Shown: positions 48,061 through 61,565, counted from the stretch's first letter. The stretch is 64,000 nt of DNA from Glandiceps talaboti (GCF_964340395.1 NC_135563.1:11687651-11751650), one strand, 5' to 3'. The notes: generated by a model not told the origin, from the sequence alone. Numbers and translations: made by a program.

Positions 48061-49921
48061 ATCAGACGGTAGAACCGACGACACCCTTGCACACATTATT
48101 TTCAGGACACGAATAAGACAAGTATATAGAGGCTTACTTGAGTAACATATATTCTAACCGATAACAACATAACTCTTTGTCAAAAGCCATGGCTATAAGC
48201 CATATATCAGGCATTACAACAACTTTTTGTGTCATAAAATATGAATAAAGTCAATTGATAATCATTAAATGTACACATCTAAAGTTTTATACACTGTCAC
48301 TTTGTATATTTGTCGGTCTCATTCTTTTGTTATAATTTATGAGCTTGAAGTTTTAATTATCAAACAGTTTATTGGCACAATCAAAATGCCACAGAGAATG
48401 CTCTGAAATACGTTTGATTTTACGACTTTATTTCCAATACGTGATGTTACAATAATTCACACTTTAAATACCATTCCAAAGTGAGCAATATTGTTTGTAT
48501 TATTTAACCCAAAGACAAAAGATTTATTGCATTATGTTTGGATGAATTTTCTGTGGAATGTTGTGATGTTTTATTGCTCAATAAGCTTACTTACATACAT
48601 ACAAACTTTTGGCTATGCGATATAAAACGTGTTACAACCTATATAAACGCTGCTGGAGGGGGGGGGGGGAACCAGCCGAATAAGCAAGTATTCATCTATG
48701 CTTGTTTATGGCTGTCTTATGACTGTTGAATCGTCCACCTCTGGTGTTTTTTTATTTAAAAAAAAATATTTTGAAAACAAGGAGCCATATTTCGTGTAAT
48801 GATCTTCCCGTTTGCGAAAATCTTTGATCACGATCTGTACGTAGAAAAACATGGAATAGTCGGTTTAAGAGTGGAGGAATTATTCCCGGAATGAATGACG
48901 CAATGCCCAAGACAAAATCAATTCATGGAAATCAGTTACAAAATAAATCGAGCTGACACAGACTTAGCCAGTAATGCTTGGCTGAATATATACGTTATCA
49001 TTTACACTGTCAAGTATACTTTATTCAAATCCACAACTGTTACAATGCACATATGGCACTGACGCAATTTCGCTATTTACTATAACCAGTAAAATAGCAA
49101 GATGTACAACATTACCGATTAGTAAAGTATATTAAAACGAAAACAGAAACCTTCTCCACCCCAAGTACTGGCCCTTTCATGTTAGTCTTCACTAGCTCTG
49201 TTTGATACAACCAAGCAGAAACCAATAGAACACTGCATATTTTACACTTTGAGATAGGAATGTTGACTAAATACAGGTTTTGGTGTCATTTTGTCTAAAT
49301 CAATCGAACTACGACATGTTGTCTAAATGAAACGAACGTGCCACTATACAGATATCAAACATTGGCGCCCACTCGTCTTCATCCAGTTGCAGGATGTTTT
49401 ATTTCATTTACTTAAAATGTAGCAAGAAATTGTGATCCTGCTATCTTCAAGTGTAGCATGTGAACTTTCTTATTGGTTTCTGGGCGGTGTATCAAACAAA
49501 GCCTGTGAACAGTAAAATGAAATGGTCGGTATGATGGCAAATGAGCCCGGCATTGCTAATGGTCCATAAGCGTAATACATGGAAAAGTACTTACAAGAAA
49601 ATACCACGGGTGAAGGGTTTTCTTGTATACAGAATAATGATATATCAATTGAAACAGCATTTAACACTCAGGGTTGCCAAAGTTGTTGAATACACAATTT
49701 TCGCATGTACACATTTTTTCTGTAGATTTCTCTTTTTTGTTTTTAGCTTTGCTTTCATCCGAGTTATTTTTTCAATTGCCTTCACCAGAGTTCAATTTAG
49801 TCATTGATATAATTAACGAATATTAATTCCGCCGTTATCATTTTAAAGCTCGATCTGTTATAATTAATATTACATTTTAATCTATCCTACTTCTTGGTTT
49901 AATGGGACACAGTCTTTAGGA
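48061..49921. other. CpG-retaining stretch, no supported gene
   Basis: A 12-G run lies at 48,658-48,669. On the minus strand near 49,594-49,503 a donor (TTCTT|GTAAGTAC) and an acceptor (TTTTACTGTTCACAG|G) would bound an intron of about 92 nt. The joined frame stops within three codons, so I do not call a gene. Confidence 0.4.
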
Positions 49922-49975
49922 GCGCATGCGCGATTTTCGTTAGTAGCCCCTTAGTAGCCCTTTACAATGACGTCA
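49922..49975. promoter_or_regulatory. NRF1 and CRE palindromes, promoter-like
   Basis: GCGCATGCGC (49,922-49,931) is a perfect NRF1 palindrome. TGACGTCA (49,968-49,975) is a perfect CRE 37 bp further on. Between them GTTAGTAGCCCCTTAGTAGC holds a direct repeat of TTAGTAGCCC. NRF1 plus CRE close together is typical of TATA-less, often bidirectional, housekeeping promoters. No first exon is clear on either strand. Confidence 0.5.
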
Positions 49976-50473
49976 CAATTGAGAATGATGGAAACTAGGT
50001 GTCTGACAAATTTGTAGCATAATTGCTTAATTCTCTGCCTATCAGAAAAAATAAAAACAGATGTATATACATTGTAATCGAAAAATAAACGAATTTGTTA
50101 CTTTAAACTTCTGACAGAACCACAAAAAAAAGTTTCACCAAGCTCGTCACTTTGTGGTCCGATGAAAAATGCACAGTACTGTGATAACATGGAGTGAATG
50201 GGCATCGTATGAATGTGATACATGAGAGCATTTTTCAAATTGTGTTGACTTTAGGAATCATGAATTTGTCTCTTGTTGCTTTCGTGTCTTACAATGACAT
50301 GGTAACGTGTCTAGATAGTTGTTTACTGTTTATGAGAAAGTGTTAGTTTTCTGAATGAACATAAGTAAACAAGTAAATAAGTAAACAAAAGACTAAGTTT
50401 GTGAATGTGTGAGATGTGAAGTAGAGGGGCAGGGGGAGTATGAATATGTAGAATTGTGATGATGGCTCAGATA

Positions 50474-50510
50474 ATTTATTTATTTATTTATTTATTTATT
50501 TATTTTTTTA
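50474..50510. repeat. TTTA tetranucleotide microsatellite
   Basis: About eight perfect TTTA copies grading into a T run. Confidence 0.95.
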
Positions 50511-51135
50511 GATATGTTGGAGAAACATCTTGAATGCATTTGCCAATTCCTCGATACAATACGAAACGTGATATGAGGTAACATTTATAATTATGGAATA
50601 ATAGCAACGGAGAAGAGTATCCAATGTATACGTACAATACCAGTAGAGTTTTTGTTTACTCCCATGTAACTGGACACGCTTTTTTGTCGATAGCCGCCCA
50701 CGTTGAAATCCATATAGCAGAAGGTTGTGACTGTTATATACCACAAGCCCGGGTCTAAAATGATAAAACCAGGGTCCATCGGTAAACTATTTTTTTAGTT
50801 CATTTTTAACACATAATGACTACATACCATTTCACATGCAGTACATCTAAATTGCAATGTATTAAAAAAATAATTCAGGTCAAAGGTCAAAATTATAAAC
50901 AGCTCGACATTTGGGTTTTTACACGTCACTGAACAAGTGCATCAAGGGGAAGTTGGTAATTAGAGTAGAAATATTGTACAGCTATTGAACATCAAAATTA
51001 ATTAATTGCAGTACCTGTATGCTTTTTTTTATAGCTATGATACTGAGAAACCATCTGGCATATAACACAATAAGGACGTTTCAGAGGTACGCTTTGCTGC
51101 TCATTGCGGGGGTGGTTTTTGATCTGCTGTATACG

Positions 51136-51143
51136 TGACGTCA
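51136..51143. promoter_or_regulatory. CRE palindrome TGACGTCA
   Basis: Third perfect CRE in the window, about 640 bp upstream of the plus-strand donor at 51,784. Confidence 0.4.
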
Positions 51144-51639
51144 TAAACCTCATATACATATCATTATTCTGACGAGAGGCGGTATAATACAGACTTGGGC
51201 ATAAATTTCATAACTTTTTTTCTTCAATTTTATGATAGCAGTGTTAGGGCATAAATAAGGACTGAAAGTGATGGTGAAGAGAACTAAAAGGTGATTTAAA
51301 CACATTTGACAATATACAAATATTTTCATCTGTAATTGATTTACACTTGCCGTTTAATGATATACATGTCAGAGTACAGAGGTCAGGGGTCAACATAAAA
51401 TTAATCATATTTTTCCTTGTAAACAAATGAAAGTACCTTTCGTTGTAATTCTGCAGATTAAGAGCTGGTTTTTTTTTTTAATTTCATTACTGTATTTGGG
51501 GCCTAGCATGCTTTCGTAAATCGACCAATGTTGTGTTATGACAGTTGGTAAGACATATCAAAGTGTGATTTATGCATCGCGCTTATTGTGAAATATTCAT
51601 AATTGTACGGGTCGTCAGAACACATGTAAACGCATTCAG

Positions 51640-51783
51640 CAACAACGATACACATCAGGACGACCCTGAGCGACAGACATTCAAGTAATTGCAGACTCCA
51701 CTCAAAGGCGTCTAAAACACCGTTTAGACTAATCCAAACTGTGAGCTCACTACTCCGACCATTTGAAGCCGATCTGGGACAAG
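51640..51783 (+). other. candidate 5' exon with strong donor
   Basis: From about 51,640 to 51,783 the sequence is more GC- and CpG-rich than its flanks, and it ends GGGACAAG|GTAAGA, a near-consensus donor. No long frame or good ATG lies in it, so it would be an untranslated first exon of a rightward gene. The start is a guess. A plausible acceptor and coding exon were not identified downstream with confidence. Confidence 0.35.
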
Positions 51784-52129
51784 GTAAGAATACAAAATTA
51801 AGTACACTATATATAAATATATATTATATCTCTGGAATAATGTTACTGTTACCTGTTGCGTCTCCGTGTATATGGATAAAACACCTGTGCTAGATGTTCA
51901 AATGACTTAGCACATAACATATTCTAGTTCAGTTTGTCAAAATTTGCTCCAGCGTGTGTACTCATAGCCGCTTGATTTTCGAGACATAAGCCTTATATCA
52001 AATGCCAAGCGATAAAAAGCGTTCTTCCCCATCCGCCTCATGCATAAATATCGCCAATAGTCGTCACATCATGATTAATTATTCGCGAAAAGATTAATTT
52101 TTTATTTCTATTAGGCTTTTGTTGACGAG

Positions 52130-52170
52130 TTGATGATATGAGATGAGATGAAATGAAATGAAATGAAATG
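52130..52170. repeat. GAKAT / GAAAT pentamer run
   Basis: GATAT, GAGAT, GAGAT and four GAAAT units in a row. Confidence 0.85.
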
Positions 52171-52695
52171 GATCACTGCACAATGCATTGTGCATAGTTG
52201 TTATTTCAGGTAAAAGCTATTAAGTAACTCTTACACCAAAGTATATATTAGCAATTCATCGAGTGTTAAAATGCATAATATAAGGACTGTCCTCAATTTA
52301 CTATTCCCTCTGGCTTCTACCAGTTAAACTTTGTAATGACAATCTTAGGACCCGTCAGTTTTGGTGAACTGTTTTGACACGACTGGCCTTGTGATATGAT
52401 ATGAACGCAATTTGATAGTCACATTTTACTTAGAAGTGATCACGACAAGCCACGGATCTTTCTCACAACAAACTGCGGAAAACTACTCCATTTTTGGTAT
52501 CGATAGACTCACTTAGTATTATGTGATGACAAAAACGATCATCTGATTCCAATTTTCTTGACGGTATGACGCAGGATAATTATAAAATGTGTTTTTTTTT
52601 GTCATTCTGTTCAGAAAAATAAACGAATTAACCCACAGTTCAGTTGTAGAATTACAACTACAATGACTATTTATACCAGAGACAAAATGTGGCCT

Positions 52696-52933
52696 GACTC
52701 AACAAAAATCTTACTAAACATTGCTACATTTTATCGTCTTGCTTGACAAATATCTCTTTTTGGTAAGATTTTTGTGGCGCGAGATGATAAAATATAGCAT
52801 TGTTGGTAAGAGTTTGGTTGAGCCAAACAATACAATGTATCAATCTTAGTAAGATATTTGTTGAGCCAGACGATAAAATGTAGCAATTTTAGTAAGATTT
52901 TTGTTGAGCCAGACGATACAATGTAGCAGTGTT
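52696..52933. repeat. 43-bp minisatellite with an inverted unit
   Basis: Four direct 43-bp units start at 52,762, 52,805, 52,848 and 52,891 (core TTTGTTGAGCCAGACGATA, AAATGTAGCAAT, TTTAGTAAGAT). Immediately before them, 52,696-52,742 holds the same unit in reverse complement (GACTCAACAAAAATCTTACT, AAACATTGCTACATTTTATC, GTCTTGC). The array can fold back on itself. Confidence 0.9.
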
Positions 52934-53560
52934 AGAAAAGATGTCGCGTAAGACGACGTTTTGTTTCTATGGTTTCATGATTTTAATTGTAACAACTGGT
53001 TGGTAATTTAAATAGGAGAAAAAGCCTGCTTTTAAAATTCTGTTTCCATGACCAAGATCTGATCCATTCGTTTGGAATAGCAATAAGGTATTACATTTTC
53101 ATCTATTTATACCATATACTAATACCCTACCCAATAAAATAGACATCTGTCTTGTTTCGCTTGAGCAAAAATAACCAGATGATCGTACATTCTCACGCGA
53201 TGTTCTATTATACGTGTACTATCATAATATATCGCTTTTAATAAACCACTGTTTGCCTTCAGTATACATACCAACGTATCATGATCTCTACACATTGTCA
53301 TGCATCCTGGACAAGAAACTTTGACTATAAGTATAGCTAGTTTTGAAGAGAATGATTGGTATTTGCATTCATAAAAGCAGTTGTGTCATTTCCGCTGTTT
53401 TGAATTGGACTTTTATCATACAACCAAGACCACGGTTATGCCTAATAGGGACCTCGCAAATCCACCATCTTCAATATCCTGAATGTTCCATCATGGGAAA
53501 TATGATGGAAAATATCAATCAATCAATCAGTATTGTAAACAATTGTGTTACATTGTTTGT

Positions 53561-53595
<35 letters not shown>
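53561..53595. repeat. AAC trinucleotide microsatellite
   Basis: About twelve perfect AAC copies, read as poly-Thr inside a 105-codon frame that is otherwise unsupported. Confidence 0.95.
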
Positions 53596-55157
53596 ATAAT
53601 CTATTCATGTTTACTGTGACCATTGTAGGAGGTTTATTCTACCGATATCTCCAGATTTAGTATTACAATAACTACATGTAATCCCAAAGTCCTTTGCGAC
53701 TGAGCATGCTCAGTCTGGATTGCAAATTCCCTATTAACAGTTATTGACTGTTTTCCTTTGAAAACTACTCAGTGAGAGCCAGGGTACCTATTTCCTATCA
53801 ATGCCAGACATATTTTGGGGTACTTTATTCAAAACAATATGTTTACTAAGTCTTACTTTCTAACATTATTATATCTGTATCAAATACAATTATTACCTTT
53901 GATATATAGATTACACACATGTTTAATGATGCTTCCTCTAGGGTGCAGAATCAAAGAAAATTGACAAATGCTGGTTAATTCTGTGGATTAGACTGTACTT
54001 TTAGACACAATAGTGGTCTTGGTTGTATTCGTAATGTTGCGTCTAATAGATAAGAAACACATATTGAGACATGTATACAGAATAGAATCCCACCCGTGTA
54101 GTCCTTCCATCATATCACCTGTTTCCATGCTATGATATAGGTAAATTTAAGTATACATTAAGATACAACCGATTAGAAATAAATATTACCCTTTTCTTTA
54201 ATATGGTGACACCGCTTATATGTATAATGAGATTCATAATATTTATATCACTTCATGATAGTGGTATTACCAGCACAATTAATTACCGAGACATCGACAT
54301 AATATTGAGGGATCGGAAGGATACAGCGCACCTGCAAGAGTAATGGGTAACAAACCACGTGACGGATCTATTTTCAACAGCGATTGACTCATGTTTACTG
54401 TAACACTATGATGTTATATTTCCCACAATGCACCATTCAATATGGTGTGCTGACAAGTTCCGGGTCCCTGTACAAATTCTATTCAAATTCATCGTCTTTA
54501 CCTGTAATGAATTGTTGTAATCAGTGGTGTATTACATTGCAGATAGTCGTCTGCAACAAATTTTACTTACATACGTTGTTAAAAAATTTTCTAAATTATA
54601 TTGACACAAGATGTGATCAATAGTAAAATAACATACTTTATACAGAATTCTGCACGTCGGTTCCACACGTCGTTCATTCAAGTGTTTGTACAGCAATGTA
54701 TTATCGATTACTTCGGTGTTGTGTAATGGCTATCTTATATCCGATTCTCGTCTAGTATGTTTGCTTTATACAAATGTTAACCCGATAGAACTACTCAGTC
54801 ATTGAAGATTTATTGAACATCTACTTCTTTGGGAAAGGAAGTCGAGTGACAGCCTAGCCTAGTATGACCATGATGTATGAGACGTCCGTGTATTCTAACT
54901 TCAGTTTACTTACATAGTGTGCTATTTTTAAAACCTTACACCTAACTATAGACGAGGCACACCATATGCACCGTTCATAGATCTCCATTATAGCTTGCAT
55001 GGGTATGAATAAGTGTAGATGATCTGGGACATCACAGTATTTTGCTTCTACTGTCAAAATTTAACACAACGTTTCAGGTTCAAATGTAGCGATGTCAATT
55101 GAAATATTCATGTTTTGTACTAAGCGTATTAGGAGACTAGTAGTACTACATATTTTT

Positions 55158-55159
<2 letters not shown>
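53596..55159. other. AT-rich stretch, no supported gene
   Basis: I see only short unsupported frames (67-79 codons). CTGAGCATGCTCAG is a 14-bp palindrome at about 53,700. Confidence 0.45.

Positions 55160-55211
<52 letters not shown>
55160..55211. repeat. CA dinucleotide tract, 52 bp
   Basis: Uninterrupted CA repeat followed by CGTGAATT. Confidence 0.97.
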
Positions 55212-55214
<3 letters not shown>

Positions 55215-55351
55215 AATTACTCACAGAGGGCATTAGGTACGTAGAGTGCATGCTTCAACTCCGCCAATACCCCCACGCCTTCACGGTTTGGAGCTTGGTG
55301 ACCGTAAGGGAGAAAAACAAAACACAGGCAGACAGACAGACAGGCAGGCAT

Positions 55352-56460
<1,109 letters not shown>

Positions 56461-56700
56461 TTATACCAAAAGAAGATATTTTGTCGGAACATATATACAA
56501 TGTGCATTTACGCGGGAAGGTGTTAGATTGTAGGTGAAGATCATCTTAGCAAACTGTTGAGACTGTAAAATTACAATTAATTTGGTTGGATTTGATAATG
56601 TACCTGGAGTCAGGTGTGCATCTATTGAACTTTGTGTGTGTGATGCAAATGTGTTGTCTTGTTTTTCAATTTCCTTACTAGCAACACAAACAGCCGACAT
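56461..56700 (-). CDS. open frame with good start context, 79 codons
   Basis: On the minus strand GTCGCCATGTCGG gives an ATG with G at -3 and CC before it, a good initiation context. The frame runs 79 codons (MSAVCVASKEIEKQDNTF...) to a stop. A donor GCTA|GTAAGG occurs after only 22 bases, so the true gene, if any, could be a short first exon instead. No domain is recognised, and the later part of the frame is AT-rich and less protein-like. Low confidence. Confidence 0.2.
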   Translation of the reverse strand: MSAVCVASKEIEKQDNTFASHTQSSIDAHLTPGTLSNPTKLIVILQSQQFAKMIFTYNLTPSRVNAHCIYVPTKYLLLV

Positions 56701-56935
56701 GGCGACAGTTCATTACCTTATCTTACATGTCGTTTTCGTTTAACATTGTAAATATGTCTCTCAATTTTGTCAGGTGTTTGTTATTTTTTCTCCGGTGGAA
56801 GGTCATTGCATGGGTGTTGATAATGAGACTGAATTTAATGAATATGGGATTAACTGTCACTTTGTATAACGCTCGTTATTGAAATATCGCCTTTCCCTTT
56901 GATCCCTAAACATCATCTGAAAAAGCTACAATTCA

Positions 56936-57001
56936 TACACACACACACACATACATACATACATACATACATACATACATACATACATACACACAATATG
57001 T

Positions 57002-57058
<57 letters not shown>
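56936..57058. repeat. compound CA / CATA / GA microsatellite
   Basis: CA (about 56,936-56,951), CATA (to about 56,990), then a 55-bp perfect GA tract (57,004-57,058), giving a purine-only plus strand there. Confidence 0.95.
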
Positions 57059-59055
57059 ATCAGAGACAGAGAACGATTAAAGATAAAATTAAACCTAATG
57101 GATTTCACGACTAAACTTGTCAGTAATACCTTTCTATCTTTTATAAGTCCTAATGATGTTGTTGTAGTATAGAGTACAATGAAACCGACATTGACCCCGT
57201 CACTAGTCCCAGAATAAAGCAATTAGAAAGTGTCTGTCAAATTTGATGAATAACATCGACCCATGTCAATATTCTTATGTTGAATTCTATTGTGTGTATG
57301 ATAATCTGACATTGATCGCAATGATGCACTTTAATTTACGATACTATTTTTACTGAAGTATTTTGAAAAGTGATATCTTAAATCTTTACATTATCAATAA
57401 AATAGGAAATTGCTTGAAGAATCAGGTGTGAATCTAAACCCGGTACAAAAACCCTGATAAGAGGATAAAGTATTTAATTAAAATAAAGTTATCTCACTAA
57501 CATATGGGAAATCGTTAAATTTAAGGTAAGCTGTCGTATGTAATATCCGTAACAGTTGCATTATGGACCAAACACCACGAAGCGCCACCATCATATAAAG
57601 TCAAAATAACTTTCATTTTCCTCAAAGAAATTTGTTTTGCAATGTGGATATGAAGTGACATTACTCAACCCTATTTCATTACCATATATTTCAAAATCAT
57701 TTGTTGAGTATTTCCATAAAATTTGAATATGGGAAGAAGACCCTCGCCTTTCGAAGGTAATACAGTCCTCAATGACAAACACTTCTCTGTTAATTAGTGA
57801 GTTGATCAGTTATCTACACATAATTCAAGTGGCACCAAGTTTTATAATATAACGTCCCTCGTGAACGTCGGTCCATAAACATTGACTGAGTTATGTGGTA
57901 TCCAGTAGGACATTTCCGATGCTAAGTACGACAACAACAGACGATCAATCCCCAAAGAAACAAAGACAACACATGCTCATAAATATTTATGTAATCCACC
58001 TCATATCTCAATAATTCATTTTCCTAAATGCTATGGAAGTATCAATATGAACAGATGTCTAACCTTCAGTTGAACTTTTGGTTTATTTTAACCGCTAATC
58101 TAATATTCATGCGAGTATTATATTTATAAAACGTACAGGTATGTTTTTCTGGTTAAGGTTTTGCGCCTAAAATATGGCGATATGTAAAAGTACTGGGCTG
58201 TGATTGTCTTATAGCCGTTCATGTTCTCAATAAGCTTATATGAAATTATTCAAATACAGCTGGTATTCTATAACCAACCGTTACTCAGAGACAAAGTTCA
58301 CCCTTAGGCCCTCAGGCAGAATGATTTTATTTCATTTTTTTAAAATTTCAACTCGGGTGTGCAAATGCATTTATAGAGAATTTCTTACAAAGGTCATATC
58401 GTTTGTAAACGTCTACCAAATAATTGATCAGACAGGCATAACATTCTTTTAATGTTACCATAGTTACTGAAGTCATTAAATTTTCTCAAACGTCCAAAGC
58501 ATCTCGCCTTTCAGTACTTTGCTTTGGGCTATAACATCAATTGTATTGTAGGTTAAAATCGCAGTTCCGTTGTAGCATTTAAGTTTGCTTTCAATTATGA
58601 TGGACATACTGTCGGGCTAATAACACTTTGATATAATTTGTCAATTTTACATTTGGTTGGCTGTTTTCAACCGCACCATAGTTATTTCGTATCCTGTGTG
58701 TACATGTTCTGGGTCATGTCTGATTATATTAGAACTGAGACTCGATTGTGAGTTTAAAATTCAATATTTGTGCAGATAAAGAGATTAAATCAACGTTGTT
58801 GTGTAGCTGTGTTATCATGTATTGCGCCGGAATAGCATCCTGCCCACCTCAGGCGCCATGTACCTGCAATACTAAGTGTATTTATATTTTGAGATATACG
58901 ACCTTGCTGACGCAAGCCGTTAGAGTCTTTTATTCAATATGTATAGACCTGAGATAGTGATAAAATAAAATACAATCGTATATCTATGCGATCGTTCCAC
59001 TTTTGTAATTTTATTTGTGAAAACATACACTCGCGTGTCTCGTTTTATCTTGCAG
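57059..59055. other. CpG-retaining stretch, one weak exon candidate
   Basis: No firm gene. At 58,748-58,957 a plus frame follows an acceptor-like TATTTGTGCAG and reads ...STLLCSCVIMYCAGIASC... then PPQAPCTCNTKC. This is a hydrophobic run followed by a Cys pattern reminiscent of an LRR N-terminal cap. It is not followed by leucine-rich repeats. Confidence 0.35.
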
Positions 59056-59226
59056 ACGTACACATCATTCATTCATTTGCACGATAACACTACAGGGCTT
59101 CCACACTACAATATTGTACCCACAACTCTCCGATTTGTACTGTCGGACATCATCTCCTTGAAGTCAGACAAATCTCATCAGTGTACAGGGTTTTGTAAAA
59201 AAATTTGTGACATTTGGGAAGCGTAG
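59056..59226 (+). CDS. candidate terminal exon, 56 residues plus stop
   Basis: CTCGTTTTATCTTGCAG| is a strong acceptor with a pyrimidine tract. The following sequence is open in phase 0 for 56 codons and ends with TAG. The peptide (TYTSFIHLHDNTTGLPHYNI... to ...CTGFCKKICDIWEA) is of mixed composition with three Cys near the end, and several CpG are retained. No domain is recognised, and no AATAAA follows closely. The upstream exon is unknown, though a rightward gene from the 51.8-kb exon would be in the right orientation. Could be chance. Confidence 0.25.
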   Translation, partial: TYTSFIHLHDNTTGLPHYNIVPTTLRFVLSDIISLKSDKSHQCTGFCKKICDIWEA

Positions 59227-60081
59227 AATTACCATACATGAGTTTCTTAATACCCATTTTCGTAGGTTCTGGTCTCAGTGATTTTTTGTAGAAGGAGATA
59301 GCAATTTTAGAAACTTGTCAACAAATTTTCTTGAAAGACATGTAGAGTATTTGCAACGAAACTAAGGAAAATGCATGCACCAGTTATGACTCTGCCAAAG
59401 ATATAGATTTCTCTAACAAAAGACATTTACATATTAAAACTCTCCATACAAACTGACTACCCAAATTACACTTTGACATTAAAAAGTGTTTTATTCAGAG
59501 TATGTTTCATTTATTTGTTAGTACATTTTTATACAACATTTAGAACTTTATTTTTTGATTCCTAGGCGTACGTTTGTTACTGTCTACGCAATTATTATGC
59601 TTAAAATGTTGAGAAGTATGGGTTATAGAAGTTATCAATTAAGGAACCTCCAAGCATACCAATCAGAGAGAATTGTGGGTAAGATATTGTACAGTGTTTC
59701 ATACCACTGCCACAAGGCTGTATGAGGAACTGTCGATGCACAGCAACGACTCATACTTTGATGTGATGGAAAATCACGTCTAGTTGTAAGGGCAGGGTTT
59801 GAGATCACATTTATCACATTAAGAAATAGTCCACGCGATTTGTAAACTCTGTTCACGTTGAGATCAGAGTCTCTTTGTAACCAACAAGCACTTAGATGGA
59901 TGGAAGCAATTGTTATTTTGTAACTAGTGAATAATTAAGAATCAGAACAGCACAGCCATCATGTCCCCAATAAATCATCATGTTCATGAGTATGGAAAGG
60001 GGGAGTGGTAATGGTAGGAATGGTTGATAGGTAGAGGGATTCAAGGCTTTGTATCACGCCATGGAAGAGAAATGCTCAGTG

Positions 60082-60429
60082 TTACATTATCTGCACAAAG
60101 ACGCACCTGGCAAGACAAAATACATACATGACCACGTATAATAATATGTTTATTGCTTTACAACGCCTCCGGCCCATATACAACGAAAGAGATTTACAAC
60201 AAACCATCAACAGTACCATACAATGCCAAAGTTCATTAACCGATTCTATATCTACAGAAGGCCAATGGAATCTATTGTTGTAGCCTGTATAAACTTGACA
60301 TTGAATTGATACTGGTAACATCTGTATGAATACAAGGCCATTTGTTTTCAAATTTGATGTAGGTAGTCGAACAGAAAGTACTTGGGGATTATCAGCACGC
60401 ACCCTACTATACAGTTGGTTGAATTCCAT
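60082..60429 (-). CDS. protein-like open frame, 115 codons, unknown
   Basis: ATG-started frame (MEFNQLYSRVRADNPQVLSV...) with balanced composition for about 75 residues. It then has a hydrophobic, Cys-containing C-terminal part that could form one or two membrane spans, separated by a basic GRRR. It is one of the longest frames here not made of simple repeat. No domain is recognised, and no splice sites are obvious. The C-terminal half is AT-rich, so the real reading frame, if any, may be shorter. Confidence 0.22.
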   Translation of the reverse strand: MEFNQLYSRVRADNPQVLSVRLPTSNLKTNGLVFIQMLPVSIQCQVYTGYNNRFHWPSVDIESVNELWHCMVLLMVCCKSLSLYMGRRRCKAINILLYVVMYVFCLARCVFVQIM

Positions 60430-61399
60430 TGCAATAGTCTTAGATAGCTGTCACAATGTGTACATTATTGACACTATGTTAGGCCAATAATACATTTATA
60501 TTCATCGAGAATTGTTTTTATTGTCCCTCTCACGATTAAAATAACACTGATAAGATATCCATTTCGCATACTCTCTTATCTCCACTCTAGTGTCTCACTT
60601 TCAAGTTCACGAAGAGTTCTTATCATAACTTCGACAATAAAATTAAGGAGAAAGTAAGTTCATATCTTTGCATTTATCTAAAAAAAGGGTTGTCTAACAT
60701 ACGATGGCTTATCGCACGATGCTTTATAGTGCCGTGTGTGATGTAGATATCTGTATGGAATCATTCTTTCCCAAGTTCAAATTCAAGGTTGATTATTTAT
60801 GTGATAAATAAGCGTCTTCGTCCTTTGCAACGGTGTTATACTAAATCTACTGATCTGTGTACTTGAAAGCGGGCTGATTCAACACGAAAGTGTCGCCATC
60901 CTGGTCTTTTGTGATTCACATTTGTTTGTTACCCTTTGAAGAAAAATAATGATAGAATGGACACATTGGCATTGGATAAGCATGGATTTTACAGACACTG
61001 AGGCGGATTTTTACTCCTAACCACGGAAACATGAACCAGTTAACGTATATGACGTGTATAATTTTGTTGAGAAAACAATTAAATAGTCACCAAAGGAGTT
61101 GATAAAATTGTCACGTTGAGGATATTCGTCAAGAATTGTTCAATAAATTGAAGTCAACCTGACGTAGATAAGACATTCAAATATATCCTCTTAGATTCAC
61201 TTTTTCTTCTCCTTGCTGTTAAATCCAGATCATTTAAGCGCATTTTTAAAGCGCAAGATCACTAAAAATGTTAGCTTTCAAATTCATCTGTATGCATTGT
61301 ACAGTGTCTCCTTTTAATGTGATTAGGCTGATATGATAATGGTGGAAGAGTGTGTGGGGAAATGAAAATACGGGCTGATTATTACTGACAGGCCTATGG
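60430..61399. other. CpG-retaining stretch, no gene seen
   Basis: I see no open frame of note and no recognised repeat. Confidence 0.45.
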
Positions 61400-61534
61400 A
61401 TATTCTAAACCACCACCACCACCACCACCACCACCACCACCACCACTACCAACAACAACAACACCACCACCATCACCACCACCACCACCACCACCACCAC
61501 CACCACCACCACCACCACCACCACCACCACTACC

Positions 61535-61565
<31 letters not shown>

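Noticed and set aside
47654-48145. 163-codon plus frame, the longest plus-strand frame that includes non-repeat sequence
   Set aside because: It runs from a pyrimidine-rich tract through CA, AAC and AAAC repeats; there is no domain and the composition is low complexity throughout.
49503-49594. Possible 92-nt minus-strand intron with good donor and acceptor
   Set aside because: The spliced frame hits a stop within three codons in the only plausible reading, and the flanking exons show no motif.
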